Assembly (NCBI GenBank): GCA_964596645.1
Contig: CAZQVB010000011.1
Coordinates: forward strand, 1 to 64,000
Direction of reading: 5' to 3'
From: CAVQEK01 sp964596645
GTDB taxonomy: Bacteria > Bacteroidota > Bacteroidia > Cytophagales > Cyclobacteriaceae
DNA: 64,000 bases
Position numbers and translations under genes: made by a program
Shown: one piece after another, positions 1 to 8,194 of the stretch
Layout: each line of letters starts with the position of its first letter
How positions within the stretch are numbered: the stretch's first letter is position 1
Notes under the pieces: generated by a model
What the model saw: only the letters and a program-made list of their open reading frames with translations
Database searches by the model: none
What the model was told of the DNA's origin: nothing

Positions 1-136
1 AATGCTGAACCGGCTGAACAGGCAAAAACTACAGACGGGCGATGAAGGCCTGGTGAGGGAGATTTCCCATGACGACTATGAAGTGACAGAAGATCACCGA
101 CAGGCCCTGGATCTGTTTTGCATAGCTACGAAGTGA
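1..136 (+). CDS. 3' end of an unidentified protein (partial)
   Basis: An open frame enters from the left edge and ends at TGA 134-136. If the ATG at 2 is internal, at least 44 residues are visible, mostly charged and polar, ending in FCIATK. No domain can be recognised from so short a tail. It lies 24 bases upstream of the next gene on the same strand, so the two could be cotranscribed. Its identity needs the upstream sequence. Confidence 0.45.
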   Translation, partial: MLNRLNRQKLQTGDEGLVREISHDDYEVTEDHRQALDLFCIATK

Positions 137-160
137 TGATCTGCTGCACCTATATATAGT

Positions 161-736
161 ATGTATAAAAAACTGTCATTTGCTGCACTTTTGATGTTTT
201 GGATGTGTTGCACCTCCTGCGCATCGGGACAGCGTGATGCGCAGAACGCAGGTGATGACGAGGTACAAGAAATGGATACTTTTTTCTCACAGCAAGACAC
301 AGCCTACATGGAAGAGGAGTACGAATTTATGGACCAATTGGAGCAGCAGATCGTTGGTGAATGGGAAAATACAGCGATGCGTGTAAAGGTGTGGTCATAT
401 CAGAACTCTGACACATCCTTCATTGTGGACATAAACGAAGACACCTGGGATCAGAAAATGAATATAAAACCCATCAAAACCAAGATTTTCAGCAACGGCA
501 CCTACATCTCCGAATTTCGAAACTCCTTTGACTCACTCATGTACCGGCCGGTGGGGGAGTGGTACATGGATGGCGACTCCCTTATAATGACAGACCGCCG
601 TGGCACATATCAATATAAGGTGTTTGTGGACGGGGCTACGGCTGAATTTCGGTCGATGGTAGACTGGGACGGGGACGGGAAGAGCGATGACGAATACTTC
701 GGTACCCAACGAAAAATTGACGACACTTTTCGCTAA
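161..736 (+). CDS. lipoprotein, lipocalin-like fold possible
   Basis: A 191-residue protein with a lysine-containing n-region, a hydrophobic core and a lipobox around CTSC at residues 17-20, so it should be exported and lipidated. The mature part starts with an acidic, low-complexity stretch and continues as beta-rich sequence (VGEWENT..., PVGEWYMDGDSLIM) like the lipocalin-type domains of Bacteroidota lipoproteins; this is a resemblance, not a firm match. Near the C-terminus DWDGDGKSDDE looks like a DxDxDG calcium loop. ATG 161 is the only start that keeps the signal peptide. Function unknown. Confidence 0.75.
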   Translation: MYKKLSFAALLMFWMCCTSCASGQRDAQNAGDDEVQEMDTFFSQQDTAYMEEEYEFMDQLEQQIVGEWENTAMRVKVWSYQNSDTSFIVDINEDTWDQKMNIKPIKTKIFSNGTYISEFRNSFDSLMYRPVGEWYMDGDSLIMTDRRGTYQYKVFVDGATAEFRSMVDWDGDGKSDDEYFGTQRKIDDTFR

Positions 737-763
737 GAATGTATGATAATATGTCGAATAGCG

Positions 764-794
764 TTGAGTGGATGTTTTAAGAACAATAATTTTG
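764..794 (+). promoter_or_regulatory. Bacteroidota-type promoter (TTG-N20-TAATTTTG)
   Basis: TTG at 764-766 is followed after exactly 20 bases by TAATTTTG at 787-794, a full match to the -7 consensus TAnnTTTG. Transcription would start near 800, leaving about 18 bases before ATG 819. Position, spacing and both elements agree with the known primary-sigma promoters of this phylum. Confidence 0.6.
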
Positions 795-818
795 AGACTC
801 CATTTAAAATAAATCAAT

Positions 819-1184
819 ATGAAACGAATGATCACGCTAGGCCTGGTAGGGGTAGCATTTGTAGCTTTCTCTGCCTTTTATTCGCCTGCCCAAGTATTTC
901 AGACCTCACTCCGCCTTACGGTGCTCAACAGCCTGGGCAATCCGGTGAGCAATGCCAAAGTGTCGATTTTTGCCAATGATGAAGACTATGCCAATGATGA
1001 GAATGCGGTGGCCGGCCCAGCCCTCACCGACGAAAAGGGCCGTGTTACCTTCAAAAATTTGGATGAAAAAGCCTATTACGTGAAAGCTGTAAAAGGCGAC
1101 ATGAGTAATTACAACGAAGGCGAACAGATGGGCAAGCTGGAAAAAAACAAGCTGAATAAGGTGAATGTGATCATCAGCGAATAG
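819..1184 (+). CDS. secreted carboxypeptidase-regulatory-like (Ig-fold) domain protein
   Basis: A 121-residue protein with a signal peptide (residues 1-24, ending near SPAQ) and one beta-sandwich domain. The pattern RLTVLNSLGNPVSNAKVSI, then TDEKGRVTFKNL, then YYVKAVKG is typical of CarboxypepD_reg-like or transthyretin-like modules, which are extracellular binding or structural folds with no catalytic residues. It is monocistronic: its own promoter lies just upstream and a strong terminator just downstream. The specific role is unknown. Confidence 0.75.
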   Translation: MKRMITLGLVGVAFVAFSAFYSPAQVFQTSLRLTVLNSLGNPVSNAKVSIFANDEDYANDENAVAGPALTDEKGRVTFKNLDEKAYYVKAVKGDMSNYNEGEQMGKLEKNKLNKVNVIISE

Positions 1185-1228
1185 CCGATTTGTATTCTTT
1201 TAACAAATAGAACAACATCACTGCATTG

Positions 1229-1260
1229 GCCATCGCCTGATATATGGCGATGGCTTTTTT
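1229..1260 (+). terminator. intrinsic terminator
   Basis: A perfect 9-bp stem (GCCATCGCC 1229-1237 with GGCGATGGC 1246-1254), an 8-base loop and six T directly after it. It lies 44 bases after the stop of the preceding secreted protein gene. Confidence 0.85.
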
Positions 1261-1434
1261 ACATGATAGCCCCGGTGAACCCGCTGCGTAGCTTATTTTT
1301 GAAAAGCGCTTAGCCGGTACTCCGTGCAGTTGGCAGCGCGGGTATTTGTTAATGCGTAATGTTGAGTAAGTTGCCATCCATTTCGCGATATCTGAACATC
1401 AAACAGGCTTCCACGCTGTCTCAATAATTCTAAA

Positions 1435-2145
1435 ATGAAATACAACAACACGTTCCTGGCCATCCTTCTCGGTTTCCTGCTATTTACATGCGACGACGCA
1501 CCCGATGAGCGCGTGAACAACGCCCGCATGCTCATGGGCCAGTCGGAGTTTGCCAATGCAAGGAGCATACTCAATGAGGTGCTTAGCCAGGGGCACCAGA
1601 CGGCCGCCATCTTCAATATGCGCGGCGTTTGTGCTTTTGAGTTGGGCGAGCTCAACGCGGCCCTGGAAGATTACGACAAAGCCATACTGCTGGATTCCTC
1701 CAGCTATAAGCCCTTTTACAATCGAGGCAATGTGTACTACCAACTCAGCAATTATGTAAAAGCACTGGAAGACTACAACGCCGCCCTAGACCTGAAGGCA
1801 AATGAGGCAGATATCTACGTCAACCGAGGCAACACGCTGCTGCAATTGGCGCGTTTTGAAAGGGCCAAGCAAGATTTTGAATTTGCGCTTAAGATTGCCG
1901 ATGACAACGCCATCGCTCATTTCAACCTGGCCCGGGCACATATCTTTCTCGATCAGCCAGAGCAGGCTGAAGAGAATCTGTTGCGTGCCTTGGAGCTGGA
2001 CCGTGAATACGCCCCGGCCTACTATTTCCTTGGCCAGGTGAAATACTTGCAGGATGATGCGGAAGGCGCCTGTCTTCTGCTCAAACAAGCCGAAAAACTA
2101 GGCTATGCACCGGCGAGTGAAAAGGCAGCAGAATTTGGCTGTTGA
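1435..2145 (+). CDS. TPR-repeat lipoprotein
   Basis: A 236-residue protein with a signal peptide ending in the lipobox LLFTC (Cys about residue 19), so probably membrane-anchored. The mature part is almost all 34-residue tetratricopeptide repeats: copies are seen around residues 50-85, 90-120, 123-155 and 157-190, with the pattern A-x-x-x-x-G/N-x-A and YNRGNVYYQL, YVNRGNTLLQL, FNLARAHIFL. TPR arrays are protein-binding scaffolds; no enzymatic domain is present. The partner is not revealed by the neighbours. A run of repeat DNA begins 3 bases after the stop codon. Confidence 0.85.
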   Translation: MKYNNTFLAILLGFLLFTCDDAPDERVNNARMLMGQSEFANARSILNEVLSQGHQTAAIFNMRGVCAFELGELNAALEDYDKAILLDSSSYKPFYNRGNVYYQLSNYVKALEDYNAALDLKANEADIYVNRGNTLLQLARFERAKQDFEFALKIADDNAIAHFNLARAHIFLDQPEQAEENLLRALELDREYAPAYYFLGQVKYLQDDAEGACLLLKQAEKLGYAPASEKAAEFGC

Positions 2146-2147
2146 GA

Positions 2148-2195
2148 AGCTAAAAGCTGAAAGCTGAAAGCTCAAAGTTGATCGGTGAAGGATGA
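2148..2195. repeat. AAAGCTGA/AAAGCTCA intergenic repeat, copy 1
   Basis: A short run of the heptad pattern AAGCTGA/AAGCTCA directly after the stop of the TPR lipoprotein gene, between two convergent genes. It is the smallest of four copies of this family in the window (others at 22363, 28933 and 56680). Confidence 0.7.
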
Positions 2196-2250
2196 AGGGT
2201 TCAAATGTGCTTTGTGTGCCTGTATACTCATTCTCAACTGAGTGCCGAAG

Positions 2251-2592
2251 CTAGCCTCGCACTTTGTAGCCTTCTTTTTGCAGCACCTGGGCTACTTTTT
2301 CTTTTACCTCGCCCTGTATCAGTATTTGGCCATCTTTGGCCGATCCGCCTGTGCCGCAGCGCGACTTCAGTAATTTGGTGAGCTCGTTGAGGTCTTCACT
2401 CCGCCCGACAAAGCCATCTACTATGGTCACCGTTTTGCCGGCCCTGCCTTTCTTTTCTATGCTCAACTTAAGTTGCTGAAGTCGTGGCTCGGGAGTGTCT
2501 GTTTCTTCTGCGGCATTGTCCTGATACTCGAAGTCGGGGTCGGTGGAGTATACCACGCCTTGCCGGTTTTTGAAGCTGCCTTTTTTTGCCAT
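2251..2592 (-). CDS. SUI1/eIF1-like translation factor (YciH type)
   Basis: A 113-residue protein whose C-terminal two thirds match the SUI1/eIF1 fold: TVVDG-type region, then LTKLLKSRCGTGGSAKDG and LIQGEVKEKVAQVLQKEGY. This includes the conserved K-x-x-CGTGG-x-x-KDG loop and the closing QG(D/E). In eukaryotes eIF1 controls start-codon choice; the bacterial relative YciH is thought to act in initiation fidelity, but its role is poorly defined. The N-terminal 45 residues are polar and variable. It is 15 bases downstream of the universal stress protein gene on the same strand, so it may be the last gene of that operon. Confidence 0.88.
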   Translation of the reverse strand: MAKKGSFKNRQGVVYSTDPDFEYQDNAAEETDTPEPRLQQLKLSIEKKGRAGKTVTIVDGFVGRSEDLNELTKLLKSRCGTGGSAKDGQILIQGEVKEKVAQVLQKEGYKVRG

Positions 2593-2607
2593 GCAATTTT
2601 CTTTTAG

Positions 2608-3453
2608 TTATCGGTGCGCAATGAAAATAGGAAGGTTGGATCGCTCCAGAATATGCCGCGCAACGCTGGGCAAAAATAAGTTTGAAATATGACTTCTGCC
2701 ATAAGCGCCCATTACCACGATGGGATTGGGAGTATTTTCGGCAAAATTACTGATCTCAAGCCCTATGTTGTTGCCGGTAAGCAACTGCAGGCCTACGTCT
2801 TTGTAGTGCTGCTTCACAAAATCCAGCAGCAGCTTTTCATTGATGATCTCCTCTTCGGCGTCTGGCACTACAGTGAGTACCGATACGCTTTTTTCTCTGG
2901 TGCGGCTGGCAAAGAGATGGCTGAAGGAGCGTATGGCAAACACAGAAGATTCTTTGCCATCGTAGGTAAAAATAAGGCTGTCTATTTTTTGCGTGGTGGT
3001 GGGCAGTATCAGCACGGGGCACTTGCTGCCTTTCAATATCTGATACAGTATGGTGGTGTCGGGTTTGCGTGTGATGTAGTTGTAAAACACTTCATAGTTC
3101 AGCACCAGCAGGTCGGCATACGTGGTATGTTTCACCAGCTCATGTGAGGTGAGCTTGAAGTCGTTGTATATCTCGTGACTGATGTCAAATTTGCGTGCGG
3201 TGTATTCAAATTTGGAGATTACATCAGCCTTTTTCTGATCTTCTTCAGATATAAGTGTGGCGCTGTAGGGCATATAATCGGCCAAGGCTGGCTCTCCTAC
3301 ATAGTTGCTCACCTTATTCACGTAGGAATAGTCCTTCACCAACAGGCCGGTGAAAAGGTGGTCGTTTAGCGAGGGAAACAATTGATCCATCACCATCACC
3401 AGGTGTTCATTGAAAAAGTCATTGTCATTCAGCGCAACCAGTATTTTGGCCAT
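2608..3453 (-). CDS. tandem-domain universal stress protein
   Basis: A 281-residue cytosolic protein made of two USP (UspA-like) alpha/beta domains, about 1-140 and 150-281. The first begins MAKILVALNDNDF. The second ends VVMGAYGRSHISNLFLPSVARHIL, close to the G-x2-G-x9-G(S/T) nucleotide-binding motif, although its spacing is less canonical than in the neighbouring paralog, so ATP binding is uncertain. It is 15 bases downstream of a second USP gene on the same strand. Paired USPs beside a Crp/Fnr regulator suggest a response to oxygen, energy or redox limitation. Confidence 0.85.
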   Translation of the reverse strand: MAKILVALNDNDFFNEHLVMVMDQLFPSLNDHLFTGLLVKDYSYVNKVSNYVGEPALADYMPYSATLISEEDQKKADVISKFEYTARKFDISHEIYNDFKLTSHELVKHTTYADLLVLNYEVFYNYITRKPDTTILYQILKGSKCPVLILPTTTQKIDSLIFTYDGKESSVFAIRSFSHLFASRTREKSVSVLTVVPDAEEEIINEKLLLDFVKQHYKDVGLQLLTGNNIGLEISNFAENTPNPIVVMGAYGRSHISNLFLPSVARHILERSNLPIFIAHR

Positions 3454-3468
3454 TTTCTTATCCTTAGG

Positions 3469-4338
3469 TTAACTTTTGTGCAGGCGAAAAGTCCAGACTG
3501 GTCTTTTTGCGTGGTTCACCACATCTTCGGCTATGCTGCCACCCAACAGGTGCAGTAGCCCCGTGCGGCCGTGTGTCGCCAGGGCAATCATATCCGCTTC
3601 AATATCTTGTGCGAAATAAATGATGCCGTCCTCTTCCACCCGGTCGTTGTATATGTTGGTCGAAAAATTGTCAATGGCATTATTTTTCACAAACTGCTCC
3701 ATGAGCAGGCGCACGTGGCGCGTCGTCTCAAAATTGTTCGGTGTAGTCACCCTCACCAGATGCAGTCTGGCCTGAAAAGCCTTCTGAAGTTTTTTCAGAT
3801 CAGCGGCCAGGTGCGATTCTTCCTCAGTAAAATTGGAAGCAAAAACAATATTCTTAATGTCGCTCAATACTACCGGCGATTTCACAGTCAGTACCGGTGA
3901 TTTGCTGTGCCGCACTACTTTCTCCGTATTCGACCCAATGAGCATTTCTTCCAAACCGCTCACACCCTTCGAACCCATCACGACCAGGTCTACCTGATCA
4001 TCATTGATTTCGCGGGTTATAAAGTGGTAGGCATTGCCCAGTCTTACTCTTATTTGTATCTGAGTGCCTTTCTTGTCGCAATCTTTTACAAAATCCCTAA
4101 GCTTTTCTTCTGCTGTGTTCTGCTGAAGCTCCAGGAAGCGCTCATCATGCTCAAGTATGGCCTGGCTGCCCATGATCGGATAGCCGGACGAGCCGGAGGC
4201 AAAATCAAACATGCCGGTGTAGTCGATTACGTGCAGCAGCGTCACTGTCGCCTTGTTGGTATGGGCTATTTCGCATGCCAGATCGAAAGCAAAACCTGCC
4301 TGAACGGAAAAGTCGAAAGGTACCAGTATGCGTTTCAT
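3469..4338 (-). CDS. tandem-domain universal stress protein
   Basis: A 289-residue protein with two USP domains. Domain 1 has MKRILVPFDFS and VVMGSKGVSGLEEMLIGSNTEKVVRHS. Domain 2 has IALATHGRTGLLHLLGGSIAEDVVNHA. Both fit the ATP-binding motif G-x2-G-x9-G-(S/T/N), so both halves probably bind nucleotide. It is the first gene of a likely three-gene operon (USP-USP-SUI1-like). An FNR-type palindrome lies about 125-138 bases upstream of the start, next to a Crp/Fnr gene, which suggests control by that regulator. Confidence 0.88.
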   Translation of the reverse strand: MKRILVPFDFSVQAGFAFDLACEIAHTNKATVTLLHVIDYTGMFDFASGSSGYPIMGSQAILEHDERFLELQQNTAEEKLRDFVKDCDKKGTQIQIRVRLGNAYHFITREINDDQVDLVVMGSKGVSGLEEMLIGSNTEKVVRHSKSPVLTVKSPVVLSDIKNIVFASNFTEEESHLAADLKKLQKAFQARLHLVRVTTPNNFETTRHVRLLMEQFVKNNAIDNFSTNIYNDRVEEDGIIYFAQDIEADMIALATHGRTGLLHLLGGSIAEDVVNHAKRPVWTFRLHKS

Positions 4339-4462
4339 CTTTTGTTTTTTGACCTACCAAACCGCCAGCATCTTTGGGTAGAGACCGATGGCATGTTAGT
4401 ATTGATAAAACAAAAGAGCCGATAATTTCGCAGCCATAGAATGACTGGCATCAGCGAAAAAA

Positions 4463-4476
4463 CTGATAATTATCAA
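4463..4476 (-). promoter_or_regulatory. candidate FNR/CRP-family box upstream of the USP operon
   Basis: On the minus strand the site reads TTGAT-AATT-ATCAG, nine of ten fixed positions of the classical FNR box TTGAT-N4-ATCAA, and contains the perfect 12-base palindrome TGATAATTATCA. It lies in the 174-base gap between the USP operon start and the 3' end of the Crp/Fnr gene. A class-II activator centred here would put transcription start near 4428. The match is seen; binding is inferred. Confidence 0.5.
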
Positions 4477-4512
4477 TTTTGATGAAGCAGGAAAAAAGCA
4501 GAATAAGCTTAA

Positions 4513-5232
4513 TTAGCGGCCATAAAAGTCCGCTTCGCGCACCAGGCCTTTGGAGTTGAGCACCTTTATCTTCTTGCCTTGAAGCGAGATAAGTTCCTGA
4601 TTTTTGAAGTCAGAAAGCAGCCTGATCACTGTTTCTGTTGCCGTGCCGATGATGTTGGCCAGGTCTTCTCGTGACAGCGCGATGTCGATGAGGTCGCTGT
4701 CGCCACCATCCATGCCGTAGGTTTCTTTCAGCATGAGCAGGGTAGCGGCAAGTCGCTCGCGCACCGATTTTTGGGCAATGGTCACAAGTTTTTGCTCCAT
4801 CATACCAAGTTCGTGCGCTACACGCTTGGCCATCTTTCTGAAAAAATCAGGGTTTTTATGCAAAATTGTGAGGAAGTCAGCCTTGGGTATATAGCAGATG
4901 GCCCCTTCTTCTATCACAGTGGCAGAAGAGTTGTAAAATTCTTCGCTGATGAGGGCGCGGTAGCCGAGGAAGTCACCGGGTTTTGAAAGCTTCAGTATCT
5001 GCTCTTTTCCCTCAGAACTTATTTTATATACCTTCACCTTGCCAGTATTGATACAAAAAAGACCCATCGGCCTGGTGCCTTCGTAAAACAGTGTTTGTCC
5101 TTTTTTGTACCTGATGCAGGTTTTGTGTTCTGAGAGTATATCAAGATCGTCTTTGGGAAGATCGTGAAACATAGAGTGGTCTTTGCCTGGGCAAATGCTG
5201 CAATTGATCCGGATACTTTTTTTCGTGTTCAA
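4513..5232 (-). CDS. Crp/Fnr-family transcriptional regulator
   Basis: About 239 residues: an N-terminal CSIC pair, a cyclic-nucleotide-binding-like beta-roll (about 25-140), a dimer helix, and a winged HTH (about 170-225). The recognition helix reads TATETVIRLLSDF; compared with E. coli FNR (VETISRLL) the Glu and Arg are kept and Ser is Ile. Only CxxC is present near the N-terminus rather than FNR's full four-cysteine set, so an oxygen-labile 4Fe-4S cluster is doubtful. The open frame reaches TTG 5253, but that codon lies inside a -7 box, so TTG 5232 is preferred here; the exact start is uncertain. It probably controls the adjacent stress operon. Confidence 0.85.
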   Translation of the reverse strand: MNTKKSIRINCSICPGKDHSMFHDLPKDDLDILSEHKTCIRYKKGQTLFYEGTRPMGLFCINTGKVKVYKISSEGKEQILKLSKPGDFLGYRALISEEFYNSSATVIEEGAICYIPKADFLTILHKNPDFFRKMAKRVAHELGMMEQKLVTIAQKSVRERLAATLLMLKETYGMDGGDSDLIDIALSREDLANIIGTATETVIRLLSDFKNQELISLQGKKIKVLNSKGLVREADFYGR

Positions 5233-5250
5233 AGGCCTCTTTTTTTTGTG

Positions 5251-5281
5251 CAAATTTACTTAAGACACTACTCAATATCAA
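5251..5281 (-). promoter_or_regulatory. Bacteroidota-type promoter of the Crp/Fnr gene
   Basis: On the minus strand TTG (5281-5279) is followed after 20 bases by TAAATTTG (5258-5251), a full TAnnTTTG match with ideal spacing. Transcription would start around 5244. This argues against TTG 5253, which overlaps the box, as the start codon. Confidence 0.6.
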
Positions 5282-5398
5282 CACGTTTGGCAGTTTAGAT
5301 TGGTTATACAAAATGGCTCCATGTAAGAATAGAACTGATTTTTCGGTTCGCCAGAGATCCTCATTTTAACCAGGACACAAACCTGCGCCGGCACACGA

Positions 5399-6298
5399 TT
5401 ATGCGAGCAAGCCGATGCCAAATAAAACAGTAAAAAGCAACGATGATAGCGCCAGTTGACGAAGGTAAGGATCCAGGGCTTCGGCGCTGGCCTTGTCGCG
5501 CACGGCCATTATGTTGATGACGAATAACGGCAAGCTAAGCAAAAACAACCACTGCCACGGAGAGGTGTAGCTCAGCAACGTGTATAATACGGCCAGGCCT
5601 ATAGAAACCACGATAAGCACAACATGATATCGCACACCGGCTTTGCGGCCGTAGCGCACCGGTATCGACCGCTTGCCAGCTTGTCGGTCAGAAACGATAT
5701 CGCGGATGTTGTTCAAATTCAATACGGCTGTGGCCAATAAGCCATTGCACAAAGCCGGTAGGAGCAAAAGCCCGTGCAAGCTTCCGGCATGTAAAAAAAA
5801 AGTACCCAGCACGCCGAGCAGTCCAAAAAAAATAAGCACCGAAATATCGCCAAGCCCTGCGTAGCCATACGGATTTTCGCCCACTGTATAGCGTATGGCG
5901 GCGCCAATGGCCAGAAGACCCAGGATGAAAAACACAAAGGCCACCAGATCGATCTTTCCCAGGCTGGAGTATATAAGCCAGGTGCCGCACACCAAAGCCA
6001 AAAAAGCAAACAGAATGATAGCAGAGCGCATTTGAATCGGGGAAATGAGCCCTGCCTGTACCACCCGGCTGGGACCCGTACGGCCAGCAAAATCAGCCCC
6101 GTTTATGGTGTCTCCATAGTCATTGGCAAGGTTGGAAAGTACCTGCAAGAGCACCGTAGTGACCGACGCCAACACGAAAACCTGCCACTCAAAGGCCCCC
6201 TGACGGGCAGCCAAAAAGCTTCCCAAACCTATACTGGCAAGCGCCAGCGGCAATGTGCGCGGGCGTGCCGCATATATCCAGTGCTTTAGTGCTGCCAC
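5399..6298 (-). CDS. menA: 1,4-dihydroxy-2-naphthoate polyprenyltransferase
   Basis: A membrane prenyltransferase of about 299 residues that joins dihydroxynaphthoate to a polyprenyl diphosphate, the membrane step of menaquinone synthesis. The UbiA-family signature is clear: AARPRTLPLA at the N-terminus, NDYGDTINGADFAGRTGPSR with the first Asp-rich motif, and a second Asp motif in IRDIVSDRQAGKRSIPVRYG. Seven to nine hydrophobic helices follow. The open frame extends to TTG 6340 inside argS, but GTG 6298, 19 bases after the argS stop, gives the usual MenA N-terminus and is preferred. It probably forms an operon with argS. Confidence 0.9.
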   Translation of the reverse strand: MAALKHWIYAARPRTLPLALASIGLGSFLAARQGAFEWQVFVLASVTTVLLQVLSNLANDYGDTINGADFAGRTGPSRVVQAGLISPIQMRSAIILFAFLALVCGTWLIYSSLGKIDLVAFVFFILGLLAIGAAIRYTVGENPYGYAGLGDISVLIFFGLLGVLGTFFLHAGSLHGLLLLPALCNGLLATAVLNLNNIRDIVSDRQAGKRSIPVRYGRKAGVRYHVVLIVVSIGLAVLYTLLSYTSPWQWLFLLSLPLFVINIMAVRDKASAEALDPYLRQLALSSLLFTVLFGIGLLA

Positions 6299-6317
6299 CG
6301 ATCTGTCATTTATTTTT

Positions 6318-8105
6318 TTACATGCGCTCAGGCACAGCAATGCCCAGCAGTTGCATAGCCTTGCGGATGGTTTCGGCTACGTGTGCCGAAAGTATCACCC
6401 TGAACAACTTTTTCGACTCGTCTTCCGCGCCAAAGATCGAAACCTCAGAATAAAACCGGTTGTACTCTTTGGCCAGTTCAAATACAAACTGTGCTATGAG
6501 CGAAGGTGCCTGGGCATCAGCCGCATCCTGAAGCACTTTGGGGTAGTTGAGCAACTGCTGTATCACCGCCAGCTCGGTTTCGTGCAGGCGTTCTGGTGGG
6601 GCCACATGGTTTTGCACGGGTATGCTTTGCTCACTGGCCTTGCGCAAAATAGCCGAAATACGCGCGTGTGTGTACTGCACAAATGGGCCTGTGTAGCCGT
6701 GAAATTCAATTGATTCTTCCGGGTTGAACAGCATACGTTTTTTGGGGTCTACCTTGAGCAGGTAAAATTTGAGCGCCCCCAGTGCCAGTGTTTCATACAG
6801 TACCGCTGCCTGCACCTGGTCGAAGCCTTCAATTTTGCCGAGGTCTTCGGTATGCCGCTTGGCTGTGGCGTCCATTTCATCCATCAAGTCGTCGGCATCT
6901 ACCACCGTACCTTCGCGCGATTTCATTTTGCCACTGGGCAGGTCTACCATACCATATGAGAGGTGGTAGAGGCCGTCGCCATAAGGGCGGCCCAGCTTTT
7001 TCAGTGTTTTAAACAGTACTTGGAAATGATAATCTTGCTCATTGCCTACCACATATATCGATTTGTGGTATTGAAAATCGTTGTATTTCAGATCGGCCGT
7101 TCCCAGGTCTTGGGTGATGTACACCGAAGTACCATCACCGCGCAGCACCAGCTTTTCATCCAGCCCTTCGTCACGCAGGTCTATCCATACCGAGCCATCT
7201 TCTTTTGTAAAAAAGATGCCTTTTTCCAATCCTTCCTTCACTATGTCTTTGCCGAGCAGGTAGGTGTCCGATTCGTAGTAGGTTTTGTCGAAGGCTACCC
7301 CCATACGCTTGTAGGTGGCTTCGAAGCCCTCATACACCCAGCCGTTCATCTTTTTCCAGAGTGCCACGGTGGCATCATCGCCGCGCTCCCATAGCAGCAG
7401 CATGTGCTGCGCTTCCTTCATCAGAGGGGCTTCTTTGGCCGCTTCTTCTTTGCCTTTACCTTCGGCCACTTGTGCCTCTATCTCCTTTTTGTATTCCTGA
7501 TCGAAGCGCACGTAGTACTTGCCTATGAGGTGATCACCTTTGATGCCCGCTGTTTGTGGTGTTTCGCCTTGGCCAAATTTCTGGTAGGCGAGCATGGATT
7601 TGCAAATGTGAATGCCGCGATCATTGACCAGGTTCAAACGGTGTACTGTAGCGCCGGCAGCTTTTAAAATGTTAGCAATGGAATCGCCCAGAAAGATGTT
7701 GCGCAGATGCCCCAGGTGCAACGGCTTGTTGGTGTTGGGTGAAGAAAACTCAACCACTACCCGCTGGTCATTGCCTGGAAGCTGGCCGAAATTTTCATCA
7801 CTCGATAGTTCCATGAACCCCTCCAGCCAGGCTTTGTGGCTTATGCTGAGGTTGAGAAATCCCTTTACCACATTGCACTTTTCCACCAGCTCGGTGTGGC
7901 TGGTGAGGTGTTCACCCAGCAGGCGCGCTGTCTCCTCGGGCCCTTTTTTCGAGTAGCGCGTCAGCGGAAAGCACACCAACGTGTATTGTCCTTCAAATTC
8001 CTTTCGTGTAGGCTGCAGGGCAATGTCGGCGGCTGGCAGCTTTACGGAAAAAAGGTGTTCCAGGCCATTGGTTATGGCAAGGGCTATTTGCTGTTCTAAA
8101 GTCAT
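6318..8105 (-). CDS. argS: arginyl-tRNA synthetase
   Basis: A 595-residue class I aminoacyl-tRNA synthetase that charges tRNA-Arg. Seen in order: an N-terminal Add-1-like domain; the HIGH motif in FSSPNTNKPLHLGHLRN; the Rossmann core with an insertion; the KMSKS-equivalent loop as GKMKSREGTVV; and a C-terminal DALR anticodon-binding domain ending near VPERM. Length is normal. The frame is open up to 8351, but that extension lies in the neighbouring gene in another frame and has no family similarity. ATG 8105 (MTLEQQIALAI) is the proper start. Confidence 0.96.
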   Translation of the reverse strand: MTLEQQIALAITNGLEHLFSVKLPAADIALQPTRKEFEGQYTLVCFPLTRYSKKGPEETARLLGEHLTSHTELVEKCNVVKGFLNLSISHKAWLEGFMELSSDENFGQLPGNDQRVVVEFSSPNTNKPLHLGHLRNIFLGDSIANILKAAGATVHRLNLVNDRGIHICKSMLAYQKFGQGETPQTAGIKGDHLIGKYYVRFDQEYKKEIEAQVAEGKGKEEAAKEAPLMKEAQHMLLLWERGDDATVALWKKMNGWVYEGFEATYKRMGVAFDKTYYESDTYLLGKDIVKEGLEKGIFFTKEDGSVWIDLRDEGLDEKLVLRGDGTSVYITQDLGTADLKYNDFQYHKSIYVVGNEQDYHFQVLFKTLKKLGRPYGDGLYHLSYGMVDLPSGKMKSREGTVVDADDLMDEMDATAKRHTEDLGKIEGFDQVQAAVLYETLALGALKFYLLKVDPKKRMLFNPEESIEFHGYTGPFVQYTHARISAILRKASEQSIPVQNHVAPPERLHETELAVIQQLLNYPKVLQDAADAQAPSLIAQFVFELAKEYNRFYSEVSIFGAEDESKKLFRVILSAHVAETIRKAMQLLGIAVPERM

Positions 8106-8194
8106 ACGATCTGGAAATGAATGATTGCGGCCCGAATGGCCAGGTGCAAAGATTAAAAATTCTGTGATATAAATCTTGCTGAAGCCGTAGGCTG

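Noticed and set aside
1291..1301. Promoter TATTTTTG before the TPR lipoprotein gene
   Set aside because: A full -7 match but more than 130 bases from the start and with no TTG element at the right distance; probably chance.
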